Source: Bacteroidales bacterium
GTDB taxonomy: Bacteria > Bacteroidota > Bacteroidia > Bacteroidales > UBA1402
DNA: 64,000 nucleotides
Direction: 5' to 3'
Assembly: GCA_028709215.1 (NCBI GenBank)
Contig: JAQVXI010000001.1
Location: 186,537 to 250,536, forward strand
In this document: piece after piece, positions 1 through 8,038 of the stretch
How the letters are laid out: every line of letters starts with the position of its first letter
Numbering within the stretch: the first letter of the stretch is position 1
Position numbers and translations under genes: made by a program
Notes under the pieces: model-generated
Database searches by the model: none
What the model was told of the DNA's origin: nothing
Seen by the model: the letters and a program-made list of their open reading frames with translations, nothing else

Positions 1-368
1 AAGTCTTCGGAAAACCCGGAGGCCAGCGTGTGGGCTTCATCCAAACGGCCGGAAAGAAGTAAGGACCAATAATACCAATACAGAACAAACTCATCGTGCT
101 TGTTCCATTGATGGGCTTTGGAAAAATGCTGACTGGCCAAGCGGTACTTTTTCTGTTCGTATGCGGCTTTTCCTGCACGCAGTCTCAAGTAGTAAAAATC
201 AACTCCCTGGGCAAGACTTTGTTGGGTGGCCAAAAGCACACTGTCCCATTCGGACCGCATATACTGTCCGTAGGTGAGCGAATCAATTTCAGCCCAAGCG
301 GTTTGTGCCGTCAGGTAAAAATGCGATGCCAACAGCCAGCAGCCAAAAACGATCAATCGTTTGTACAT
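1..368 (-). CDS. Exported TPR-like protein, 3' end cut by window edge
   Basis: Only the N-terminal 122 or so codons are inside the window; the gene continues past the left edge. It opens with a signal peptide (MYKRLIVFGCWLLASHF then a small-residue stretch ending near LTAQ), so the product is exported. The mature part alternates short amphipathic helices (YYLRLRAGKAAYEQKKYRLA, then SQHFSKAHQWN), which looks like tetratricopeptide-type repeats. Its start overlaps the end of the urea-transporter/M23 gene by 16 bases, so it is very probably the last visible gene of the operon that begins at 5961. Bacteroidetes often encode a beta-barrel after such N-terminal TPRs, but that part is not visible. 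Confidence 0.75.
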   Translation of the reverse strand, partial: MYKRLIVFGCWLLASHFYLTAQTAWAEIDSLTYGQYMRSEWDSVLLATQQSLAQGVDFYYLRLRAGKAAYEQKKYRLASQHFSKAHQWNKHDEFVLYWYYWSLLLSGRLDEAHTLASGFSED

Positions 369-2515
369 ATTGCTGTAAATTTCGTATGGTTGTATGTTGC
401 ATAAAAATGTGTAATCCCCGTTTGATCCAACTGTAGACGAAACGTTGTATCGCTGCCTTTTTGCCGTGTTACAACCGATATCAATTCGGCAGAAGGATCC
501 AGAAAATCATCACTAAAATGTCCATATTTCATGCGGTAATCAGCGTTCAAAAAAAGATGGAACGGAGCGATAAAATCCTGTAGAAAGCGTTGAATGCCGC
601 CAAACATTTGGTTGGCTGGTAATCGATCGTGCAAGGTCAGTTTGGGTTCGTAAGCCAGAACAACCCGGTAGCAGGCTACATAAAAGAAATAAAGCAACGA
701 TTTATGTGTGCCCAGAAAATTCACAAAGGAGTGTACTTCACCGTTGTTGTAAAACCAAGCGGTTGCACCGGTACGACTGCATTCTAGATAACTGTTGTTG
801 TATTCATCTGTTTTGACCAACCATTCATGACGCCCGTCCAGCCATGCCAGACCACTGTCGTGTACCTCGAAGGTCATCGTACGACCGGGCAAGAGGTGAA
901 AGGCTGCATCCAAAATGGGGTGTTTTTGTATGGCTGTAACGTGCTCATCCAAACGTGGTATGGCGTGTGTGTTTAATTCGACCCCGGATGCCTTTCGAAC
1001 CAGGTAATTGGATAATGGGTACGCTTTGGTTTTGCTTCCGATATGGGGTGTTTCCTGTAGCTGAAAATGAAGGTGCGGATAGGGAGATCGGCCGGAGTTA
1101 CCACACAAAGCGAGCACATCCCCTTTTTTGACAACATCGCCCTTTTTAATTTTGATGGACCCGGGTTTGAGGTGGCTCAGTTGAGCGTATAAATCATCTT
1201 GAAGCTTGATCACAACGGTATTGCCCCAGTTCTGTTGTGTGTTTGCATCGCCAATAAGATTGTCTGGAATGCCATCCAGCACATCTGCAACGATACCATC
1301 CGCCGGAGCGGTAATGGGTTTCTCGTAACAATAATAGTCGCGAACGTCCAAGCCTTTGCCTTTGAACTGCTGAGCATTTTGACCGTAAACGATCAGATCC
1401 AATGCATGTGCCCATTCGCCTTTGTGGGTGTGTTCGCCGTGGTAGGCCTGACTGATCGTCCACTCGCCCAAGACGGGCAAACCCACCGGAATGAACTCCG
1501 AGTTTAAGAACCGAGCGGAGTTGCTGCGTTCCTGGTAGACGTTTTTTTCCGGACTGAATAATTGGATGGGTGTTTCCTTCAGGCCTTTTCCTGGGTTTTC
1601 TCGAATCTTTAATATGTATAAAAAAGTCAAAACCAATAGGTTAAAAGGAAGCGAGTACATGCCCAGACCCAACGAAATAAAAAATGACTGCATCCCTAAG
1701 GTGATCACAATGACCATTGGCAACAACAGTATAAGCCATAGATAAGATTTGTATGAAGGTATAATGAAAAATCCGCCCAAGGCAATGCTGGTCAAAATGT
1801 AATTAAACCCAATGTAACTGTAACCCAACGCAGTCAGATCGGCACCGGTGAGTTGATAAAACATCCAAGCCAAGGTAAATCCGAAGATGGAAAGTGAAAA
1901 GGCAATCCTTGAATACATTAAAAGCCCCAAGGCAATGACAAAACCTGCCAGTAAGTTGTACTGAAAAAAGATGGCACCCAATGAAAAAAGGTACGTACGT
2001 AGAGCCTGACCGGTAATCAATGCATCAAACCATTGGAACCATTCGATCAATTGAAGTCCCCCCAATGCGTACAGCTCGTTGTTGATGTAAATACCACGGA
2101 TGCTGAGCCCCAGCAGGCTGAATTCAGCCGAAGCTTTCATGATCAACCAAATGCCCAGCAAAAACGGAATGCTCAGATAGGGTAGCGCATATTTGTACAA
2201 AAAACCCTGTATTCCTATGGTGAAAAATAAGGTTAAAAGTGCGGAAACGACAACGAGTAGATAAAAGGCCGCACTGGGCTGAAACGTGAGGCCAAAACCC
2301 AGACCCACCAGCAATGCATTGTATCCGTAAAAACCCTTTTCAATAAACCAGCGGTTGTATCCCATCCGGGATGCAGCTGTGTTGGCTACAAGTACCGATA
2401 AGGCTCCGGCAATACCGGCCAATGGGTCAAAAAAACTGACGATGACCAAAAGCCAGGCCAACCAACGGTGATCGGAAAAAAAGACTTGTGCATAACTGTT
2501 TAGAAAAGCGTTCAT
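353..2515 (-). CDS. Urea transporter-like membrane domain fused to an M23 metallopeptidase domain
   Basis: A 720-residue two-part protein. Residues about 1-305 are strongly hydrophobic with many membrane segments and two urea-transporter (UT family) style repeats: GFYGYNALLVGLGFGL near 61-76 and GFNYILTSIALGG near 236-248. Residues about 340-490 form an M23 (lysostaphin-type) zinc peptidase domain: H370-x-x-D373, H448 and H481-L-H483 supply the expected metal and catalytic residues, and APADGIVADV is the usual beta-strand entry. About 230 further residues follow without a recognised domain. Urea channels are normally 300-400 residues and stand alone. The gene lies 6 bases after the decarboxylase gene and overlaps the next gene. 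Whether the channel half moves urea or another small amide is unknown. The M23 half may cleave peptidoglycan or a peptide made by the operon. Confidence 0.85.
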   Translation of the reverse strand: MNAFLNSYAQVFFSDHRWLAWLLVIVSFFDPLAGIAGALSVLVANTAASRMGYNRWFIEKGFYGYNALLVGLGFGLTFQPSAAFYLLVVVSALLTLFFTIGIQGFLYKYALPYLSIPFLLGIWLIMKASAEFSLLGLSIRGIYINNELYALGGLQLIEWFQWFDALITGQALRTYLFSLGAIFFQYNLLAGFVIALGLLMYSRIAFSLSIFGFTLAWMFYQLTGADLTALGYSYIGFNYILTSIALGGFFIIPSYKSYLWLILLLPMVIVITLGMQSFFISLGLGMYSLPFNLLVLTFLYILKIRENPGKGLKETPIQLFSPEKNVYQERSNSARFLNSEFIPVGLPVLGEWTISQAYHGEHTHKGEWAHALDLIVYGQNAQQFKGKGLDVRDYYCYEKPITAPADGIVADVLDGIPDNLIGDANTQQNWGNTVVIKLQDDLYAQLSHLKPGSIKIKKGDVVKKGDVLALCGNSGRSPYPHLHFQLQETPHIGSKTKAYPLSNYLVRKASGVELNTHAIPRLDEHVTAIQKHPILDAAFHLLPGRTMTFEVHDSGLAWLDGRHEWLVKTDEYNNSYLECSRTGATAWFYNNGEVHSFVNFLGTHKSLLYFFYVACYRVVLAYEPKLTLHDRLPANQMFGGIQRFLQDFIAPFHLFLNADYRMKYGHFSDDFLDPSAELISVVTRQKGSDTTFRLQLDQTGITHFYATYNHTKFTAICTND

Positions 2516-2521
2516 GGGCCG

Positions 2522-3868
2522 TTATTTCAAGTAATCGGGGACAAGCTCGTTCTGTTGGAAGGTTTCAAGTGATTCCTTTTTACGTATGATATACGGATTG
2601 CCGTCATCGGCCAAAAGGACAACGTTGGGACGATACGCAATGAATTGCATCCATTGGGTCATGTTGTAGGCTCCAATTCGTTCAATGACCACCGGATCAC
2701 CCGGTTGCAAGAGTGGGAATCGAATGGCTTGACGTATGACGTCTATATTCATGCACAAAGGGCCGCATATTTGTGTATCCTCCGCATCCGCATTGACCGG
2801 GATCCCCGGCATGATGCTGTGTTCGTACCAAAAGGATGTAAACAGATTGTTGACACCGATATCGATGATCATGCCTCTTCTTCCCGACGCCATGCGTTTG
2901 TTTGCAATCACTGTGCCTAGAAGGTATCCGGCATCATCGATGAGCGCTCGTCCTGTCTCTAAGATGAGCAGGGGCATGTCTTCCGGACGAATCTCTGAAT
3001 GAAACAATGCCCCGGTAATGGCGTCGGCGTATTCGTCAAACGTCGGACAGGTATCGGATCCGGGTAGGTAGGCGCCTTTAAGGGTGTTTCGAGTGGCAAA
3101 ACCACCACCCATATCGATGTATTTCAGTTTATGGGCAAATTTGCGATCGGTACGTACTGCGAGTTCGGCCAGCTTGGATGCAGCAACCGCATAACCCGAC
3201 GGGCTCATGATGTATGTCCCAATGTGTGTATGTAGGCCTACCAACTCCATGCCTTCACTGGCCATGATGCGATTGATGGCGTTCCATGCCTCACCGTTTT
3301 CGTAATTAAAACCGAATCGTTCCCATTGAGGATAAATCCCGGTGTCCATATTGATGCGAATGGCGACCTTGGCTTTTGTTCCATCGTGTTGGGTCATCTG
3401 AATAATTTGATACAGCTCGTCAAAATGATCAATGTGGATGAGTGAGCCGTTTTGTATGGCTGCTTTCAGTTCCTCTTGGCTTTTGTGTGGGCCGTTGAAG
3501 ATGATTTTTTTTGGGTCGACCCCATTGTGCACCGCTTTCTCGTATTCAAACCAGGAAACCACTTCGGCCCAAGATCCTTCTTGATGATAAATGCGACAGA
3601 CTGCATCCAAGTAGTTTGTTTTGTACGACCAGGCCATCTGTACTTTTGGGTAGCGCGTAGTAAATGCCTGAATCAGTTCTCGATAGGTACTTCGTATGGT
3701 ATTTTCGGACAGGACGTATAGTGGGCTTCCGAACGTATTCAGTAGTTCGGTCACAGAATGACCTTCGATGTCTGTCTTGGATTCCAATACAAATTTGGCT
3801 CCGAATTTGTCGGGCAGACCGCTTTGAATTTTGTTGATAACCGGTCGTTCGTAGCGTATTTTTTCCAT
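2522..3868 (-). CDS. Fold-III PLP-dependent decarboxylase (diaminopimelate/ornithine decarboxylase-like)
   Basis: A 448-residue enzyme of the alanine racemase-fold decarboxylase family. The PLP lysine is K83 in SYKTNY. H215 lies in THIGT, the phosphate-binding glycines are at 254-256 (MGGGFA), E304 is in ETGR where LysA has EPGR, the active-site cysteine region is CGPLC (368-372), and Y401 follows in AYN. These indicate a catalytically complete enzyme. The gene lies in an operon with an ATP-grasp ligase and an M23 peptidase and not with lysine genes, so I do not call it lysA. A role in decarboxylating a free or ligated amino acid is an inference. It starts 4 bases after the T9SS-tagged gene and ends 6 bases before the transporter fusion. 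Confidence 0.85.
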   Translation of the reverse strand: MEKIRYERPVINKIQSGLPDKFGAKFVLESKTDIEGHSVTELLNTFGSPLYVLSENTIRSTYRELIQAFTTRYPKVQMAWSYKTNYLDAVCRIYHQEGSWAEVVSWFEYEKAVHNGVDPKKIIFNGPHKSQEELKAAIQNGSLIHIDHFDELYQIIQMTQHDGTKAKVAIRINMDTGIYPQWERFGFNYENGEAWNAINRIMASEGMELVGLHTHIGTYIMSPSGYAVAASKLAELAVRTDRKFAHKLKYIDMGGGFATRNTLKGAYLPGSDTCPTFDEYADAITGALFHSEIRPEDMPLLILETGRALIDDAGYLLGTVIANKRMASGRRGMIIDIGVNNLFTSFWYEHSIMPGIPVNADAEDTQICGPLCMNIDVIRQAIRFPLLQPGDPVVIERIGAYNMTQWMQFIAYRPNVVLLADDGNPYIIRKKESLETFQQNELVPDYLK

Positions 3869-3872
3869 GGTA

Positions 3873-4655
3873 TTATGGTTTGACGATAAATTTTTTGGGT
3901 TCGATGGTTTTGGCGCTTCCTACAATGCGGTACGTATAAACCCCGGGGGTCCATTCACTTGTATGGAGATGTATTTGTTCCTGTTGTTGAATGTCCTGTT
4001 CACATTTGAGCTGTCCGGAAGCAGTATATACGAGTAATTTGCCCGATTCGATTTTTTCGGGAAGGGGTATGTTGATTCCGGAAACTGCAGGGTTGGGATA
4101 AGGATCGAGTGTGCCGAGGTAGGTTTGTGCCAGTATTGTGGCCGATCCCGGTAAGGCATAAACGTAGGTTTTGACCGATCCCGGATAAAAGGAGTTGTCG
4201 TATGCGTAGATGTTGAGTTTGTATACGTCTGTACCTGCTTGTTGTATGTAGGCATAAGTGCCACCGGTAATGGTGGCCAGTGTCGTTCCGGTTTCACTGA
4301 TGATTTTTGACAAATGCTGGTAGTAACCGTCGGTGGTTGTTGCAATCCATTTGTAGGCAGAATACCATAATTCAATGTTTGAATCACTGTTGAATAGGGT
4401 CTGTGTTACAAATTTGATGTCGTACAGGTAATAGTCAACCGGTAGGCTGATGGGGATGGTTTTCCACAGGCTGTGATCCAGATTGTATAGTCGGCATTCG
4501 CTTTTTGCTACATCCATCAGAAAGTATTTGTATTCGTTGTCGTTGATGCGTGTAACCGTAAGGGAATGGCTGTATGTCTGCTCCAATGCAAACTGAGCTT
4601 GCAGAGGCTTGCTGGCGAAGAGCAGCAGTATGAAGAGGCTTATATAGGTTTTCAT
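3873..4655 (-). CDS. Secreted protein with type IX secretion C-terminal sorting domain
   Basis: A 260-residue protein. It has a signal peptide (MKTYISLFILLLFASKPLQA) and a C-terminal block typical of T9SS type A sorting domains: LDPYPNPAVSG near 183, then a beta-rich stretch with LLVYTASGQL, a GVYTYRIV strand, and a final KKFIVKP. The central 160 residues are beta-rich, aromatic and unlike any family I recognise. Known biology: such tails direct cargo through the outer membrane, often to the cell surface. The gene sits between the ATP-grasp and decarboxylase genes with gaps of 11 and 4 bases, so it is co-transcribed with cytoplasmic enzymes, an unusual pairing. It might be the substrate, receptor or surface partner of the operon's product. 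Confidence 0.8.
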   Translation of the reverse strand: MKTYISLFILLLFASKPLQAQFALEQTYSHSLTVTRINDNEYKYFLMDVAKSECRLYNLDHSLWKTIPISLPVDYYLYDIKFVTQTLFNSDSNIELWYSAYKWIATTTDGYYQHLSKIISETGTTLATITGGTYAYIQQAGTDVYKLNIYAYDNSFYPGSVKTYVYALPGSATILAQTYLGTLDPYPNPAVSGINIPLPEKIESGKLLVYTASGQLKCEQDIQQQEQIHLHTSEWTPGVYTYRIVGSAKTIEPKKFIVKP

Positions 4656-4666
4656 CGTTGTTTGAT

Positions 4667-5713
4667 TTAGAGTACGCCGTCCATTGAAATTTTTTCAAAT
4701 TGACTGATGTCTCCCAGCATATCCCAGGAATATCGGATAAACATTTTTCCAACCTGGTAGGGGGGATACGAGGGGACTTCCCTTTGCATGGCCAACTTGA
4801 CCAGCGCTTCCGGAATGTTCTGGCCGGCTCCAACGGCCAGATAAACCCAGGCCGGAATTCTTGGATTAATCTCAATTAAGTAATACCCACCCGACGTGGT
4901 TTTGATCATTTCAAGTTCCATGCCACCTCTCCAGTTGGTACGGGCAATGAGGTTGTGTGTAATTTCCATCATTTTCGGATCATTGATGGTAATGCCGCCC
5001 CAAGCTTTGCCTTTGTCGGTGATGTATTGCTTGCGCATGGATACAGCGGCAACCGTTCGTCCGCTGCCGTCTCCCAAAGCGACGACGTTGACCTCTGTCC
5101 CTTTGATAAATTCTTGTACAATAACCGGTAGCCCCCATTTGGCGGCGATTTTGTTGAAATGGTTGATGACCTGTTCGGAATTGTAGGCCAGATAGGCGTC
5201 GTAAAATTTTCCTTTGACCAGAACCGGATAATCAAACTCTTCTCTCAGGGAAGGGATGTCGTTGAGGCTGGTAAGCTCTTTTGAACGGGGCACTTGTACC
5301 TCATATTTCTTGCCGTAGGCCGGTAGGTTGATTTTGCTGCGTTCGTCCAATTGTTCCAGGGTGGGCAGGTAGGTACGAATGCCGTGTTCGGCCAAAAGTT
5401 TTTCGGATTTGATGAAGGTATACAACTCTGCATCAAAATTGGGAATGATCAGGTCGATGCGTTCAATCCGATGAATTTCCAGGATGCGGTTAAAAAATAC
5501 TTTCGTTCCTGCCGAGGGGTAGGGGATCAGGTAGGTTTTGTCGGTGATGCCCGGCATGTAGATACCTGGTTCGAGATTTTCGTAAGCCAAACCGATGATG
5601 CGTACATCCAGGTCTGTTGATTCACGAATGCCGCGTATAACAGGTACTCCCGGTCCCGGATTGTCGGTGTTGTTGAGTCCGGTTACGGCAATGGTTATGT
5701 GTTGTTTTGTCAT
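4667..5713 (-). CDS. ATP-grasp ligase, carbamoyl-phosphate-synthase-like
   Basis: A 348-residue stand-alone ATP-grasp enzyme. The N-terminal Rossmann-like part (ITIAVTGLNN, PGVPVIRGIR) is followed by the ATP-grasp core: K167 in YPVLVKGK, E201 in VQEFIKGTEVNV, the acidic metal ligands in GMELEM (264-269), and E281 and N283 in IEINPR. It probably couples a carboxylate to an amine using ATP, as the family does. Substrates cannot be read from sequence. Its start codon overlaps the stop of the PqqD-like gene (ATGA), so the two are translationally coupled and may work as a pair, much as PqqD-like domains present peptides to modifying enzymes. A peptide ligase is one possibility; a small-molecule amide ligase is another. 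Confidence 0.85.
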   Translation of the reverse strand: MTKQHITIAVTGLNNTDNPGPGVPVIRGIRESTDLDVRIIGLAYENLEPGIYMPGITDKTYLIPYPSAGTKVFFNRILEIHRIERIDLIIPNFDAELYTFIKSEKLLAEHGIRTYLPTLEQLDERSKINLPAYGKKYEVQVPRSKELTSLNDIPSLREEFDYPVLVKGKFYDAYLAYNSEQVINHFNKIAAKWGLPVIVQEFIKGTEVNVVALGDGSGRTVAAVSMRKQYITDKGKAWGGITINDPKMMEITHNLIARTNWRGGMELEMIKTTSGGYYLIEINPRIPAWVYLAVGAGQNIPEALVKLAMQREVPSYPPYQVGKMFIRYSWDMLGDISQFEKISMDGVL

Positions 5714-5961
5714 GGGTTACAGTCTTCACAAAGGTTGTAATGTTGTAGCATCGCAAGAAAATCAATGAGGTTTTTCTCAAACGTAACGGATTCGACTTCG
5801 TATCGTTCCAGCATGCTTACCTTGATTTGTTCGATTGTCTTGCCTTGTTTCATCAAAAAGATGATCTCACGTGCAACGGCGTTGGTGGTATAGGAGTCAC
5901 CTGTGCCGGGGTCAAATAAAAACCCGTTGTCATTGATGGCTATGGTTGGTTTGATCTTCAT
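5710..5961 (-). CDS. PqqD-like small protein (RiPP recognition element fold)
   Basis: An 83-residue protein with the PqqD layout: a beta hairpin (AINDNGFLFDPGTGDSY), TTNAVAREIIFLMKQGKTIE as the conserved helix and turn, then EQIKVSMLERYEV and a final helix FEKNLIDFLAMLQHYNL. PqqD-family domains bind leader peptides of ribosomally made peptides and hand them to a tailoring enzyme. No radical-SAM gene is nearby. The partner appears to be the overlapping ATP-grasp gene. The tail carries CEDC (two cysteines), which is uncommon. It is the first gene of the operon, with a promoter -7 box 38 bases upstream. I found no convincing precursor peptide in the 91 bases between it and the AraC gene. Confidence 0.75.
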   Translation of the reverse strand: MKIKPTIAINDNGFLFDPGTGDSYTTNAVAREIIFLMKQGKTIEQIKVSMLERYEVESVTFEKNLIDFLAMLQHYNLCEDCNP

Positions 5962-5998
5962 CGTGTTTCGATTTTGAGGTTCGTTTGGATCATTAACA

Positions 5999-6006
5999 CA
6001 AAAATA
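5999..6006 (-). promoter_or_regulatory. Bacteroidetes -7 promoter box for the pqqD-like operon
   Basis: On the minus strand this reads TATTTTTG, matching TAnnTTTG. It predicts transcription starting near 5994 and a leader of about 33 bases before the ATG at 5961. I see no good TTTG at the -33 distance, so an activator may be needed. The AraC-type gene directly upstream is a candidate. Confidence 0.5.
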
Positions 6007-6052
6007 AGGGCTGTTGCCCCGGGGATTGGTATGGAATTTTGTAAAAGATGTG

Positions 6053-6634
6053 TCAAATGTTGTTTTTGGAGCGATAATCGCGTACGCTTAGCCCGGTATG
6101 TTTCTTAAACTGATTGGACAAATATTGCACGCTGCTGTAATCCATCATGTAAGCGATTTCACTTAGACTAAATTCTCCTTCGTTGATGAGTTGTTTGATG
6201 CGTTCGATTTTGTGTTGAATAATGTATTTTTCGAGTGTCATGCCTTCGTGTTTGGAAAATAATCGGGATAATTTTTGGTAACTTACCCCGAGTCTTTCTA
6301 CCAGGTAATCGGATTTCTGTACGATGGAATTGACGTTGTTCATGCGATGAATTAAGTCAACGACCGCTTTTTTTGTATCGTCAACCAATTGTTCCTCACT
6401 TGAATGGATTAGGAACATGTCGTAGGCTTGAAGTTGTCGGTTGAGGCTGTTTCGATCAAAGGTTTGCTGATTGATGAGTACCTCTGCTTGTCCCATTTCC
6501 AGTTGTTTTATTTGTATGTTGTTGATTATCAGAATGTCCTCTACGACCTTAAGGCAGCTTTTGCACAACATGTTCCCGATTCGAAGGGTTTCTCGAAGGT
6601 AGGGCGTCGAGTGTAGGTAGACGAGGTCTGACAT
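6053..6634 (-). CDS. AraC-family regulator with N-terminal CxxC, HMA-like domain
   Basis: A 193-residue regulator starting at MSDLVYLHS; the longer frame to 6775 would run into the divergent promoter. The first 80 residues resemble the heavy-metal-associated-like fold used by a family of small Bacteroidetes AraC proteins, with MLCKSC near 20-25. The C-terminal 100 residues hold the two-helix-turn-helix AraC domain, clearest in SLSEIAYMMDYSSVQYLSNQ and FKKHTGLSVRDYR. It lies 91 bases upstream of the pqqD-like operon on the same strand and is divergent from the SGNH hydrolase. Either could be its target. The ligand is unknown; in this family the CxxC is often described as metal- or redox-sensing, but here that is inference. 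Confidence 0.85.
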   Translation of the reverse strand: MSDLVYLHSTPYLRETLRIGNMLCKSCLKVVEDILIINNIQIKQLEMGQAEVLINQQTFDRNSLNRQLQAYDMFLIHSSEEQLVDDTKKAVVDLIHRMNNVNSIVQKSDYLVERLGVSYQKLSRLFSKHEGMTLEKYIIQHKIERIKQLINEGEFSLSEIAYMMDYSSVQYLSNQFKKHTGLSVRDYRSKNNI

Positions 6635-6681
6635 GGTAACAAAGGTTCTATTGTTTATTAACCCATGAAACGGCCAAATTG

Positions 6682-6711
6682 TTTGTTTGGAATGTAAAAT
6701 AACTATCTTTG
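6682..6711 (+). promoter_or_regulatory. Promoter for the SGNH hydrolase gene
   Basis: TTTG at 6682-6685 and TATCTTTG at 6704-6711 match the Bacteroidetes -33/-7 elements with 18 bases between. The -7 box ends only 5 bases before the ATG at 6717, which would give an almost leaderless mRNA. Confidence 0.6.
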
Positions 6712-6716
6712 CAAAC

Positions 6717-7388
6717 ATGAAAAAAGGAATTCGATTGTCTTTGTTTATCGTTCTCTTGATGTTTTTTGTCGACACAATGGTGGCTCAGGCGCTTTGTGAT
6801 GCTCCGTTGTATGGGAAAACGATTCACGTGATCGGTGACAGCTATGTGCGCAATCACAAGCGTCCTTATACGGAAACATGGCATTACAAAGTGGCTGAAA
6901 AGTATCAGATGACGTATCGGAATTATGGCAGGAATGGCAATTGCATCGCCTTTGACCGGGAGCGTTTTGGTCAATCCATGCTGCATCGGTTTGAGGAAAT
7001 GAACGATACGGCGGATTATGTGTTGGTGATTGCCGGGCACAACGATGCGGGAATGATCGGGGTAGAGGGCACGATGGAGCAGTTTCGTTTGGGCTTGGAC
7101 TCGTTGTGTCAGGGATTGATACGCAAATATCCGGCCGCCAAACTGGCTTTTGTGACTCCCTGGCGGGTGCCAAGAGCCAATTTTCCGGAGGTTACTCAGC
7201 AAATTGTGGAGGTCTGTGCTCAGTATTCCATTCCGGTGTACAATGCGGCTCAGGAGAGTGGCATCTATGTTTGGGAGGAAGCATTTCGTGCTCGCTTTTT
7301 TCAGGGACGCAACGATACGGCTCATTTGAATGCCGAGGGTCATGCCTTGTTTATGAATAAGGGAGAGCGCTTTTTATTGGAACTTTAA
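6717..7388 (+). CDS. Exported SGNH/GDSL-type hydrolase
   Basis: A 223-residue protein. I start it at MKKGIRLSLF because this gives a clean signal peptide ending near MVAQA; the frame is open back to 6687. Block I is HVIGDSYV with S42 as the likely nucleophile, block III is AGHND, and block V is NDTAHLNAEGH with Asp and His. All catalytic elements of an SGNH esterase or acylhydrolase are therefore visible. Export suggests action on cell-envelope or dietary glycans in the periplasm. Esterases of this kind remove acetyl or other acyl groups; the substrate cannot be assigned. It is followed 12 bases later by a small exported protein, probably on the same transcript. Confidence 0.85.
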   Translation: MKKGIRLSLFIVLLMFFVDTMVAQALCDAPLYGKTIHVIGDSYVRNHKRPYTETWHYKVAEKYQMTYRNYGRNGNCIAFDRERFGQSMLHRFEEMNDTADYVLVIAGHNDAGMIGVEGTMEQFRLGLDSLCQGLIRKYPAAKLAFVTPWRVPRANFPEVTQQIVEVCAQYSIPVYNAAQESGIYVWEEAFRARFFQGRNDTAHLNAEGHALFMNKGERFLLEL

Positions 7389-7400
7389 CCACCGTATACC

Positions 7401-7892
7401 ATGAAAAAAACACTGTTTGTCTTGTTTGGATGGATGATGCTGACCTTCGCATCTGCTCAGGAGTATGATTTTTTGAACGAGGAAGAGCCTGCCACGATTG
7501 ATCGTGGCGCTTTGACCATTGGTCTTTTTAACGGGGGAGGCGGTATTTTGGGTGCCGACTTGGAAATCATGATGAGCAGTCGTATCGGTGTGCAAGCGGG
7601 TCTGGGGTTGTATAGCTACGGAGCTGGCATCAACTTTCATTTGGAGCCAGGCATTCGAAGCTCCTTGATGAACTTTGGGTATTGGCACCAGGGTATCGGA
7701 GATTTACATACACAAACGGTAATCGGCCCCAGCTATGTTTACCGTAGTCGCAAAAACTTTACTTCACAAATCGGATTGGGTTTTCTGATCGAAGAAGGTC
7801 CGGCGTGGCCATCGGATAAAAAACATCTTCCGGTGATGCTTGTGTATTCACTCGGCTTCTATTTTCCCTGCCTCAATACGCCTGTGCGCTGA
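7401..7892 (+). CDS. Small exported, outer-membrane-like protein
   Basis: A 163-residue protein with a signal peptide (MKKTLFVLFGWMMLTFASAQ). The mature part is glycine-rich with alternating hydrophobic strands (LGADLEIMMSSRIGVQAGLG, IGPSYVYRSRKN, SQIGLGFLI), as in small beta-barrels, and the end VYSLGFYFP could be a final barrel strand. I recognise no family. The frame stops at 7890 with a polar CLNTPVR, somewhat abrupt for a barrel. The 146 bases after it carry nothing I can assign. Confidence 0.65.
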   Translation: MKKTLFVLFGWMMLTFASAQEYDFLNEEEPATIDRGALTIGLFNGGGGILGADLEIMMSSRIGVQAGLGLYSYGAGINFHLEPGIRSSLMNFGYWHQGIGDLHTQTVIGPSYVYRSRKNFTSQIGLGFLIEEGPAWPSDKKHLPVMLVYSLGFYFPCLNTPVR

Positions 7893-8038
7893 GGGCTGAT
7901 GCGGCTCCGTTGCTCACTCTGCAGCGCGTTGTCACATTTGATAATAAAAGGATGCCTGAAAAGCGCATGCTTTGGAGACATCTGCTGGGGTAGCGATCCC
8001 ACCAAAGTGGAAAACTATTTACAAAACACCTTTATACT

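Noticed and set aside
2522-3868. Naming the decarboxylase lysA
   Set aside because: Family motifs fit but the operon has no lysine genes, and ETGR departs from the LysA EPGR.
6635-6775. N-terminal extension of the AraC regulator
   Set aside because: It would overlap the divergent SGNH promoter and start; the HMA-like domain begins at MSDL.
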